DNA from: JAIBAJ01 sp965284645
GTDB lineage: Bacteria > Bacteroidota > Bacteroidia > JAIBAJ01
Direction: 5' to 3'
Length of the DNA stretch: 64,000 bases
NCBI GenBank assembly: GCA_965284645.1
Contig: OZ260106.1
Location: 3,472,001-3,536,000 of the forward strand
The notes below the pieces were generated by a model. The model saw only the letters and a list, made by a program, of their open reading frames with translations. It had not been told where the DNA came from and did no database searches. This document shows, in pieces, positions 1-7,424 of this stretch (within the stretch, counting starts at the first letter, position 1; each line of letters begins with the position of its first letter). The translations under genes were made by a program, and so were the position numbers.

Positions 1-543
1 GGAACCGTGCAGGAAATGCCCATGGAACTGCTGCAAAAGGCCTTTGGCGAAAACGGAATCAGCATTTGGAAAAAGTGCAATGCCATCGATATGGCACCGG
101 TTGAACCTTACCGTGAACAAAAAAGCATGAGCACGGAAGAAACCTTCCACCAAGACACCACCGATATGACCCTTTTGCGCAACACCTTAATTATGATGGT
201 GGACAAGCTTTGCTTCGAATTGCGTTCCCAACGTAGGGTAACGGGCTGTATCACCCTCAAAATACGGTATACCGATTTCGAAACCCACACCTTTCAAAGT
301 CGGATTTCCTACACAGCCTCCGACCATGTGCTAATCGGAAAAGCCTTGGAGCTGTTCCAGAAAAACTATTCCCGACGAATTCTGATACGCCTCATCGGTA
401 TCAAGTTTAGCCACCTGGTATCGGGCTTCAATCAAATCAACCTATTCGAAGATAGTGCACATACCATAGGACTGTACCAAGCCATTGACAAGATGCGACG
501 ACGGTTTGGCGTTGATTCGGTGATGCGCTGCATCGGACTTTAG
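1..543 (+). CDS. Y-family DNA polymerase (DinB/UmuC-like), C-terminal part
   Basis: The reading frame is open to the left window edge, so only the C-terminal ~180 residues are present. The visible part has the character of the little-finger (DNA-contacting) domain of Y-family polymerases: a segment with STEETFHQDTTD, a predicted helix carrying ELRSQRRVTG, then a beta strand CITLKIRYTDFETHTF, ending in a variable tail. Family knowledge: these enzymes do translesion synthesis. A short DnaE starts 112 bases downstream on the same strand. In Bacteroidota this pairing resembles the ImuB/DnaE2 or LexA-like/DinB/DnaE mutagenesis cassettes. The catalytic palm lies outside the window, so DinB, UmuC and ImuB cannot be separated here. 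Confidence 0.8.
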   Translation, partial: GTVQEMPMELLQKAFGENGISIWKKCNAIDMAPVEPYREQKSMSTEETFHQDTTDMTLLRNTLIMMVDKLCFELRSQRRVTGCITLKIRYTDFETHTFQSRISYTASDHVLIGKALELFQKNYSRRILIRLIGIKFSHLVSGFNQINLFEDSAHTIGLYQAIDKMRRRFGVDSVMRCIGL

Positions 544-655
544 CCTGCTTTCGCTCCTTTTTACCCAGCAACCAGCCCCCTCCCTACTCCACTCTATTAA
601 TTAACTAAAAAGTTTAAATAAACCTATTTAAAAATCTGTTTTAAAATATTATAAG

Positions 656-3589
656 ATGTTATTAAATGTACACAGCTATTACAGTTTGCGCTATGGCACC
701 CTGTCTGTTTCCGACTTGGTAGATTCCATCGTGGAAAATGGGTATTCGGACGCTGTGTTAACCGACATCAACAACTCATCGGGCTGCTTAGAGTTTGTAA
801 AAGCCTCACAAGAAAAGGGTTTACGAGCCTTGGTAGGCATGGAGTTCAAGGAGACGAACGTGCATTTTATCGCCATCGCTAAAAACGAAGAAGGATTTCG
901 GGAAATTAACGAGCTGAGAAGCGCCTGTAACTTGGAACAAAAGCCTTTGCCCAAACGTCCGGTCTTCGAGCAGGTCTTTGTGGTGTATCCTTTAGGAAAA
1001 ATGAGTCTGCCCGCCCTTCGCCCCTACGAATTCATCGGCATTCCGCCTCATGCTCTCAATAAATTGGTTTCCGTGCCCCGTTCCTATTTCAGTAAGATGG
1101 TGGTTCTGCAAAGCCTTACCTTTAAAGACGCGCATGGCTTTGAAATACATCAAAAGCTAAGAGCAGTGGGCGAAACCAAGCTTTTATCGCAACTGCAGCC
1201 CAACGACACCGGCCACCCCAGCGACTACTTGATTCCGCACAACAAGCTTTTGGAACGCTTCGAAGCCTATCCCGACATAATCGAGAATACGCGAAAGCTT
1301 TTGGCGTCTTGCAGCTTTTCCTTCAATTTTAAGGAGCATAAAAACAAGAAAACCTTTACCCATTCGGCCGAGGAAGATAAGCGACTCCTCGAAAAACTGG
1401 CATGGGAAGGCTTTGCCCAGCGCTACGGCTCCGACAACCAAGTGGCTCGCGCTAGGGTAGAAAAAGAACTGAAAATCATTACTGAGCTCAACTTCAACGC
1501 ATACTTTCTGATTGCCTGGGACATCATCCGTTTTTCGATGTCGAAAGGGATTTACCATGTAGGACGAGGCAGTGGAGCCAACAGCATCGTATCTTACTGC
1601 ATCCACATTACCGATGTAGACCCGATAGAGCTCGACCTGTATTTCGAGCGTTTTTTAAATCCCAAGCGCAAATCTCCGCCCGATTTTGATATCGACTATT
1701 CGTGGAAAGACCGGGATTTGATTTACCACTACATTTTCCGCAAGTACGGCATGCGGCATGCGGCGTTGTTGGGCACCATGAACACCTTTAAAGACAGTTC
1801 TATCATTCGGGAGCTGGGCAAAATTTATGGACTGCCCAAAGTTGACATCGACCGCATGGTAGACGACCCCAATTCGCCCCTAAACACCAGCGAACTGTGT
1901 CAAACCGTACTTTCCTATTACGAAAGCATTGCCGACTTTCCCAATATCCGCTCCATCCATGCTGGCGGAATTTTGATTACCGAACAGCCCATTACCTGTT
2001 TCGTCGCCTTAGATCTTCCTCCCAAGGGCTTTCCTACGGTACAGTTCGATATGTATACCGCCGAAGATGTAGGTATTGACAAGCTTGACATTTTGAGTCA
2101 GCGTGGGATTGGCCATATTAAGGAGGCCGCCGAGTTAATCCTTGAAAACCGTGGAGAAACTGTAGATGTGTGCGATATTGAGCGTTTCAAGCGCGACCCA
2201 AAAATCAATGCTTATTTGAAACAGGGCGACAGCATTGGCTGTTTTTACATCGAATCGCCTGCCATGCGGGGCTTATTGAAAAAGCTAAAGTGTTCCGACT
2301 ACCTCACGTTGGTGGCGGCCAGTTCCATCATACGGCCGGGGGTAGCCAAATCGGGTATGATGCGGGCCTATATTTCGCGCTTCCACGACCCCAGCAGCAC
2401 GGTTTACCTGCATCCGGTGATGGAGGAGCAATTGCGCGAAACCTTTGGGGTGATGGTGTACCAAGAAGATGTGCTAAAAATTGGGCATCACTTCGGAGGC
2501 TTAGACCTGGCCGATGCCGATGTATTGCGGCGCATGATGAGCGGAAAAGGCCGAAACAGAAAGCATTTGGAAGAAATTGAGGATAAATTCTTCGGACATA
2601 CCAAGGCCATGGGCTACCACCCCGACGTAGCAAGAGAAGTGTGGCGACAGATCGAATCGTTTGCAGGCTACAGTTTCAGCAAGGCACATAGCGCCAGTTA
2701 TGCGGTAGAAAGCTACCAAAGTCTGTTTCTGAAAACATATTACCCCGTGGAGTTTATGGTAGCTGTGATTAACAATTTCGGGGGATTTTACCAACGTTGG
2801 GTGTATATCAACGAAGCGAAAAAGCTGGGCGGCACCATCCATTTGCCCTGTGTCAACCATAGCAAGTATTTTACTTGCGTGTATGGCAAAGACATTTACC
2901 TAGGCTTTGTACACCTACGCAGTTTGGAACAGAAGCTGGCCGAAGACCTTGAAAAGGAGCGAAAAAGACATGGTCCGTTCCGAAGTTTGGAAGATTTTGT
3001 GCTACGGACAAGCCCTGGCATCGAGCAGCTCAGTTTGCTGATTCGCATCGATGCTTTTCGCGATTTGGGCCAAAACAAGAAAAACCTGCTATGGGAAGCG
3101 CATAGCTTGTTGGGGTCCAAGAAAAAAGAGGAAGAAACAACTTATTTATTTTCAGAGCCGGCCCGAAGCTATGCCTTGCCCCAATTCCAAGCCGACCCTA
3201 TCGAGAATGCATACGACGAAATGGAATTGCTGGGTTTTACGGTGAGTGTAAGCGAGTTTGAGCTCTTGCGGACCTCTTTCCGCGGGGAGGTGATGGCCAA
3301 AGACCTCATCAAGCATGTAGGTCAAATGGTAAGAATGGTGGGTAATTACGTGACCACCAAGCCCGTACGAACCGTCAAAGGAACCCTTATGGCCTTTGGA
3401 ACCTTTTTAGATGTCAACGGCGATTTCTTCGACACCACGCATTTTCCGCCCAGTTTGGCGAGCTATCCCTTCAAGGGGCGTGGCTGTTATTTACTCTTGG
3501 GCAAGGTGGTAGAGGAGTTTGGCTTTCCGAGTATCGAAGTAGAAAAAATGGCCAAGTTGCCGATTAAGGGAAACCCGAAGGCGGAGTGA
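656..3589 (+). CDS. dnaE: DNA polymerase III alpha subunit, short (DnaE2/error-prone type)
   Basis: 977 residues, clearly shorter than a replicative DnaE (about 1160). The N-terminal PHP domain opens with NVHSYYSLRYG, a variant of the usual HxHS motif. The polymerase core shows PPDFDIDYSWKDRD with the catalytic aspartates at about D343 and D345, and GIDKLDIL with the third aspartate at about D478. The helix-hairpin-helix and OB-fold regions follow, without the long C-terminal extension of replicative DnaE. It starts with ATG after an AT-rich gap behind a Y-family polymerase gene, which suggests a second, damage-inducible DnaE acting in translesion synthesis. The error-prone role is inferred from size and neighbour. 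The stop codon lies inside a heptamer repeat array. Confidence 0.9.
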   Translation: MLLNVHSYYSLRYGTLSVSDLVDSIVENGYSDAVLTDINNSSGCLEFVKASQEKGLRALVGMEFKETNVHFIAIAKNEEGFREINELRSACNLEQKPLPKRPVFEQVFVVYPLGKMSLPALRPYEFIGIPPHALNKLVSVPRSYFSKMVVLQSLTFKDAHGFEIHQKLRAVGETKLLSQLQPNDTGHPSDYLIPHNKLLERFEAYPDIIENTRKLLASCSFSFNFKEHKNKKTFTHSAEEDKRLLEKLAWEGFAQRYGSDNQVARARVEKELKIITELNFNAYFLIAWDIIRFSMSKGIYHVGRGSGANSIVSYCIHITDVDPIELDLYFERFLNPKRKSPPDFDIDYSWKDRDLIYHYIFRKYGMRHAALLGTMNTFKDSSIIRELGKIYGLPKVDIDRMVDDPNSPLNTSELCQTVLSYYESIADFPNIRSIHAGGILITEQPITCFVALDLPPKGFPTVQFDMYTAEDVGIDKLDILSQRGIGHIKEAAELILENRGETVDVCDIERFKRDPKINAYLKQGDSIGCFYIESPAMRGLLKKLKCSDYLTLVAASSIIRPGVAKSGMMRAYISRFHDPSSTVYLHPVMEEQLRETFGVMVYQEDVLKIGHHFGGLDLADADVLRRMMSGKGRNRKHLEEIEDKFFGHTKAMGYHPDVAREVWRQIESFAGYSFSKAHSASYAVESYQSLFLKTYYPVEFMVAVINNFGGFYQRWVYINEAKKLGGTIHLPCVNHSKYFTCVYGKDIYLGFVHLRSLEQKLAEDLEKERKRHGPFRSLEDFVLRTSPGIEQLSLLIRIDAFRDLGQNKKNLLWEAHSLLGSKKKEEETTYLFSEPARSYALPQFQADPIENAYDEMELLGFTVSVSEFELLRTSFRGEVMAKDLIKHVGQMVRMVGNYVTTKPVRTVKGTLMAFGTFLDVNGDFFDTTHFPPSLASYPFKGRGCYLLLGKVVEEFGFPSIEVEKMAKLPIKGNPKAE

Positions 3590-3634
3590 GTAGTGAGTAG
3601 TGAGTAGTGAGTAGTGAGTAGTGAGTAGTGAGTA
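3586..3634 (+). repeat. Heptamer tandem array (GTGAGTA)x7
   Basis: Seven perfect copies of GTGAGTA, beginning within the last codon and TGA stop of the dnaE gene. A second array of the same heptamer sits at the stop codon of the symporter gene near 6720. Confidence 0.95.
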
Positions 3635-3695
3635 TTTCAAGCTTGCCTGCTATTTAATTTAAAGTAAACAGTTTAATTAAAGTGCGATGTTTAGT

Positions 3696-3790
3696 ATCCG
3701 GCCCGTGAGGGATAGAGCGAAGTAGCCCACAGGGATGCGAAGTGCAACGGAGCAGACCGAGGACTACTCGCGAAAGCCCGACCCAGATGC
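3696..3790 (+). repeat. Dispersed intergenic repeat family A, copy 1
   Basis: Lies in the 317-base convergent gap between dnaE and the phosphatidyltransferase gene, which otherwise holds only the heptamer array and AT-rich sequence. Core words shared with the other copies: GGGATAG near 3709, TAGCCCACAGGGATGCG near 3722, GAGCAGACCGAGGACT near 3750, and GCGAAAGCCCG at the end. The other copies are near 15.6, 15.94, 36.9 and 49.3 kb. Confidence 0.85.
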
Positions 3791-3906
3791 CGCCTTACAA
3801 ATGCTTATTTAGCGGCAGAATGGTTAATGCGGCAACAGGGGCACGGCATAAAAAAATTAAAAATGAGAAATTAATAATTAAAAATGGTGGGAGAAGGGAT
3901 TGGAAC

Positions 3907-4680
3907 TTAGCTTTGATTTCGGATTTTTAGGGCAGCAAAGAGGCCTTTGACATCGCTTTTCCAAGTGGGTAAAAGTGCAATCATCACCAACTCTTCGACA
4001 AGCTGTATAGATGTATTAATCAAGGCTATATAAAAAGCCACTTCGAGTATTGGTTTATAAAAAAAGGCAGATAGCAAGAAGATGCTTTGCATAAAGGCAG
4101 CCAGCTTGGCGAGGTAAGTATGGAAGCCAGTAACTTTTTTGTATTTCCAGAGGGCAAAGCCGGTTTGGGCAAGGTAAAGTAGGGTTATTATTACACATTC
4201 GATCCAGCGGTAGGCGAAAAAATCGGGGAGATAGGCCACCAAACCGATGATGCCAACCAACACCGTCATATCGTCGCCAAGGGAATCGAGACGGGCACCG
4301 AGAATGCTAAAAACCTTGTAGTGACGAGCCAACCAGCCATCAATAAGGTCGGTAAGAAAACTGGCCAAAAGCAGCCATTTAAACAATTCCCAATGCGAAA
4401 ACCAAATTAAAATGACCAGAACAGGTGCAGAAACAATCCGGTACAAGGTAATGAGGTTGACCAATTGGGCTGCCCAACCAAAGGAAAACAAGAGTCCGAT
4501 TTGGTCGAAATCCTTAATTTGACGAATGGAACGAATTTTTTGGATTATAGCCTTGCCTCTTTCTTGCAAACGAGAGCGGAAACGACGGGAATTAGCCAGC
4601 AATTTTTGGCGACGGTTCATACCACCCTTGCGGGCCTGACTTTGCTTTCGGCGACGGGATTCCATGTTGGATGAGGACAA
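3907..4680 (-). CDS. CDP-alcohol phosphatidyltransferase family membrane protein
   Basis: 257 residues. The family signature D-x2-D-G-x2-A-R-x(8-9)-G-x3-D-x3-D is readable as DLIDGWLARHYKVF followed by GARLDSLGDD, which supplies the metal-binding aspartates. Several hydrophobic segments surround it (for example VNLITLYRIVSAPVLVILIWF and the later IECVIITLLYLAQTGFALW), as expected for an integral inner-membrane enzyme. The family transfers a phosphoalcohol from CDP-alcohols in phospholipid synthesis; the exact alcohol cannot be read from the sequence. The first ~50 residues are very basic and the true start may be an internal ATG (codon 6 or 21). It is divergent from the dioxygenase gene, with 90-100 bases between them. 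Confidence 0.85.
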   Translation of the reverse strand: MSSSNMESRRRKQSQARKGGMNRRQKLLANSRRFRSRLQERGKAIIQKIRSIRQIKDFDQIGLLFSFGWAAQLVNLITLYRIVSAPVLVILIWFSHWELFKWLLLASFLTDLIDGWLARHYKVFSILGARLDSLGDDMTVLVGIIGLVAYLPDFFAYRWIECVIITLLYLAQTGFALWKYKKVTGFHTYLAKLAAFMQSIFLLSAFFYKPILEVAFYIALINTSIQLVEELVMIALLPTWKSDVKGLFAALKIRNQS

Positions 4681-4766
4681 AGGTAAACGAGGAACACCCC
4701 ATTCAGCTGATTTAAATCACCTTAGAAATTGATTTTACTCCAAGGTACAACCGATTTAAGAATTAG

Positions 4767-4774
4767 TATATTTG
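4767..4774 (+). promoter_or_regulatory. Bacteroidota -7 box (TATATTTG) upstream of the dioxygenase gene
   Basis: TATATTTG matches the Bacteroidota -7 consensus TAnnTTTG. It overlaps the furthest-upstream possible start (TTG 4772) and ends six bases before GTG 4781, which argues for the GTG start and a leaderless or nearly leaderless transcript. No convincing -33 TTG lies at the usual 17-23 base spacing, so the call is moderate. Confidence 0.45.
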
Positions 4775-4780
4775 TCGGAG

Positions 4781-5821
4781 GTGAAAACACAATTTATTAG
4801 CACATACACACAACCCTTGGTAGTAATGCCCGAAAGCAATTCCCGTTTGGAAAGACTTTTGGAGTTGATAAAAACCAATCAAACCGAACTAAATCAAAAC
4901 CTTTATAAACATGGGGCAATTTTGTTTCGAGGTTTTGAAGTAAACTCGGCCAAAGATTTTGAACAGGTTGCCAAAGCCTTGGATCCTGACCTAAAAAATG
5001 ATTATTTGGGAACTTCGCCGAGGGATCAGGTAGGTGGTACCGATTTCGTGTTTACAGCAAGTGAATTGCCCAATTTTTACCCTATCATGCAGCATTGCGA
5101 AATGAGTTTTTTGCCCCATCCACCTAAAAAACTGTTTTTTTATTGCCACACGGCTCCATCTTATGGCGGAGAGACCCCCATTTGCGACTTTAGAAAAGTT
5201 TATTCGGATTTGAATGCTGAAATTAGAGCAGAATTTGAGCGAAAAGGAGTGATGACAGTAAGAAATTATGCTGGACCAGGGAGTAAAAGCAAATTCAATC
5301 TATTTGAACTTAAAAGTTGGGAACAGATGTTTTTGACCTCGGACAAGGCCTTGGTATCGAAAAAATGCAAGGACAACGGAATTGAATTCGAATGGATGGA
5401 AGGAGATAGGCTACGCTTAATTACCCGAACACCTGCAATAATCAGTCATCCAGTTACAGGAAACAAGGCTTGGTTCAACCATACCCAAGTGTTCCATTTG
5501 GATGCTTCGGTGTATGAATACTTCCATATAAATAAACATCAAAATCGCTGGAAATCAGTATTTTTTAATTACTTTTCTAAACTTTTAGTTTACCTAAAAA
5601 AATCCAAGAATCCGATGGACCAAAGCATGCATGTATTGTTTGGCGACGGAAGTGAAATACCAAGTTCGTATGTCGAGCATTTGGAGGAGATAATCTGGAA
5701 AAACATGGCCATTTATCCTTGGCAAAAAGGAGATGTAATTGCTATTGACAATTTCAGCACTTCGCATGGTCGACTACCTTATGAGGGGCAAAGGGATATT
5801 TGGGTTTGTTGGAGTGCTTAA
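4781..5821 (+). CDS. TauD/TfdA-family Fe(II)/2-oxoglutarate dioxygenase
   Basis: About 346 residues. The 2-oxoglutarate oxygenase signature is visible: MQHCEMSFLPHPPKKLFFYC followed by GGETPICD. This gives an H-x-E first metal-ligand pair, a variant common in clavaminate-synthase-like members, where most TauD proteins have H-x-D. Near the C terminus IDNFSTSHGRLPYEGQRDIW supplies the distal histidine and the 2-oxoglutarate-binding arginine. The substrate is unknown. The frame also allows a TTG start at 4772, but that codon is part of a likely -7 promoter box, so GTG 4781 is preferred. Its stop is directly followed, with no gap, by the ATG of a bile-acid-symporter-family gene, so the two are probably co-transcribed. 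Confidence 0.85.
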   Translation: MKTQFISTYTQPLVVMPESNSRLERLLELIKTNQTELNQNLYKHGAILFRGFEVNSAKDFEQVAKALDPDLKNDYLGTSPRDQVGGTDFVFTASELPNFYPIMQHCEMSFLPHPPKKLFFYCHTAPSYGGETPICDFRKVYSDLNAEIRAEFERKGVMTVRNYAGPGSKSKFNLFELKSWEQMFLTSDKALVSKKCKDNGIEFEWMEGDRLRLITRTPAIISHPVTGNKAWFNHTQVFHLDASVYEYFHINKHQNRWKSVFFNYFSKLLVYLKKSKNPMDQSMHVLFGDGSEIPSSYVEHLEEIIWKNMAIYPWQKGDVIAIDNFSTSHGRLPYEGQRDIWVCWSA

Positions 5822-6721
5822 ATGGTAAGGATGCAGGATCTCGATTCGTTACAGATTTACTTTAGCCCAAGCAGTTTATGGGTATTGAATGCCATTTTAG
5901 GCTTCATTATGTTTGGTGTGGCTTTGGATTTGGAGAAGAACGACTTTGTGCTGTTGGCAAAAAACTGGAAATCGGCCTTGGTGGGCTTGTTTTCGCAATA
6001 CATTTTGTTACCTTTTACAACCTATTTATTGGTTTTGGCTTTGCAGCCATCCCCTGGATTAGCCTTAGGCATGTTTTTAATTGCGGCTTGTCCGGTGGGC
6101 AATGTAACGAATTTAATTACTAAGGTTTCCAAAGGCAACGTTGCCTTGTCGATAGGCTTATCGTCGACCGCCCATTTATTGGCAGCCTTTGTATTGCCCC
6201 TTAATTTTGCTTTATATGGCCGATTGTATTCACCTACTGCAGACCTAATACGGCAAATCAATGTAGATGTAAAAGAAATGGCATTGACTGTATTTCTAAT
6301 TATAGCAACTCCCCTACTTTTAGGTTTGTTTTGCAAACGATACTTCCCTCGTTTTGCGGAAATTAGCAAGGCTTGGTTCAACCGTTTATCGATGCTATTT
6401 CTGGTCTTTTTTATCGTTGCAGCCTTTGCTAGTAATGCCAAGGTATTAATGGACAACATTCAGCATGTAGCCTTGTTGGTTATCCTTCAAAATGGAATAG
6501 CCTTAGGAGGGGGCTGGGCTTTGGGAAAACTCTTTCAATTACCTGAGGCCGATGTAAGAACGGTAACCATTGAAAGCGGCATCCACAATTCGGGGCTGGG
6601 TTTGTTTTTGATTTTTCAATTTTTTGATGGTCGGGGAAGTATGGCCTTGGTAGCTGTTTGCTGGGGCGTATGGCATTTGATCAGTGGTTGGGGACTGGCT
6701 TGGTGGTGGGGAAGGAAGTAG
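5822..6721 (+). CDS. Bile acid:sodium symporter (BASS) family transporter
   Basis: 299 residues and almost entirely hydrophobic, about nine to ten transmembrane segments. Family-typical words include FMFGVALDLEKNDFVLLAKNW near the N terminus, LAACPVG-like LIAACPVGNVTNLITKVSKGN near residue 85, and TIESGIHNSGLGLFLIF near residue 245; the last two contain the crossing-helix sodium-site regions of BASS transporters. The family moves organic anions with Na+, and the substrate here is unknown. It starts at the base after the stop of the dioxygenase gene, which suggests the two handle a common organic acid (inference). The TAG stop lies at the start of a heptamer repeat array. Confidence 0.85.
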   Translation: MVRMQDLDSLQIYFSPSSLWVLNAILGFIMFGVALDLEKNDFVLLAKNWKSALVGLFSQYILLPFTTYLLVLALQPSPGLALGMFLIAACPVGNVTNLITKVSKGNVALSIGLSSTAHLLAAFVLPLNFALYGRLYSPTADLIRQINVDVKEMALTVFLIIATPLLLGLFCKRYFPRFAEISKAWFNRLSMLFLVFFIVAAFASNAKVLMDNIQHVALLVILQNGIALGGGWALGKLFQLPEADVRTVTIESGIHNSGLGLFLIFQFFDGRGSMALVAVCWGVWHLISGWGLAWWWGRK

Positions 6722-6781
6722 TGAGTAGTGAGTAGTGAGTAGTGAGTAGTGAGTAGTGAGTAGTGAGTAGTGAGTAGTGAG
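6718..6781 (+). repeat. Heptamer tandem array (GTGAGTA), about nine copies
   Basis: Eight perfect units from 6721 to 6776 with partial units on both sides. It overlaps the TAG stop of the symporter gene. The unit and reading direction are the same as in the array at the dnaE stop codon. Confidence 0.95.
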
Positions 6782-6836
6782 AAAAAAAGGTCAGAATTCA
6801 ATGTTAGAGAAATTAAGATGGAAGAGATGGAATGCT

Positions 6837-6844
6837 TACTTTTG
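6837..6844 (+). promoter_or_regulatory. -7 box (TACTTTTG) of the Fur-family gene
   Basis: TACTTTTG matches TAnnTTTG and lies nine bases before ATG 6853. This supports that start rather than ATG 6832, which would lie upstream of the promoter box. Confidence 0.45.
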
Positions 6845-6852
6845 CAACAATT

Positions 6853-7272
6853 ATGGCTTGGGCAACAGACATACTAAAACAACATGGTTTAAAAAAGACC
6901 GATGCAAGGGTTAAGGCATTGGAGTTTCTGAAGTCCAAGGATGCTGCTGTTTCGCACAATGATCTGGAACTTGCCATGGGCAAAGAAACGGATCGGGTAA
7001 CTTTGTACCGAATTTTAAACACTTTTGAAGAAAAAGGAATAATCCACGCCATATTTGGTCAAAAAAACGGCACACAATACGCTTTATGCCACGATTGTAG
7101 CGAGCACCACCATACAGACAATCACATGCATTTCAATTGCAGCAATTGCCATAAAACCTTTTGCATTGAACATGTGCACATCCCCACTCCGACCTTACCT
7201 TCAGGATTTGCTATTAAGAGTTTACACCTGACAGCTGATGGCATTTGTTTGGAATGCAGCAAAGCTTCCTAA
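6853..7272 (+). CDS. Fur-family transcriptional regulator
   Basis: About 139 residues from the preferred ATG. The N-terminal winged-helix domain reads GLKKTDARVKALEFLKS, then NDLELAMGKETDRVTLYRIL, typical of Fur/Zur/PerR recognition helices. The C-terminal dimerisation and metal-binding part is rich in His and Cys: CHDCSEHHHTDNHMHF, then CSNCHKTFCIEHVHIP, and a final CLECS. The CxxC pairs fit a structural zinc site. The controlled metal cannot be decided; the His-rich segment leaves both zinc and iron possible. It stands alone, between the second heptamer array and gyrB. Confidence 0.88.
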   Translation: MAWATDILKQHGLKKTDARVKALEFLKSKDAAVSHNDLELAMGKETDRVTLYRILNTFEEKGIIHAIFGQKNGTQYALCHDCSEHHHTDNHMHFNCSNCHKTFCIEHVHIPTPTLPSGFAIKSLHLTADGICLECSKAS

Positions 7273-7424
7273 AAAGGTGGTCGGAAGTTAGCTTTTTATT
7301 TCAGGATTTCCAAGCTTTTTTTATTCACAAATCATTTATTTTTTGTTGAAAAATCCAAGCTTTCCTTCCTTTATTCAAGGCCTTTTCCGAGTAAATTCGC
7401 AATCTATTTTTACAACGTAAAATA

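Noticed and set aside
3742..3930. 62-codon frame over repeat copy 1
   Set aside because: It only translates the intergenic repeat and AT-rich sequence.
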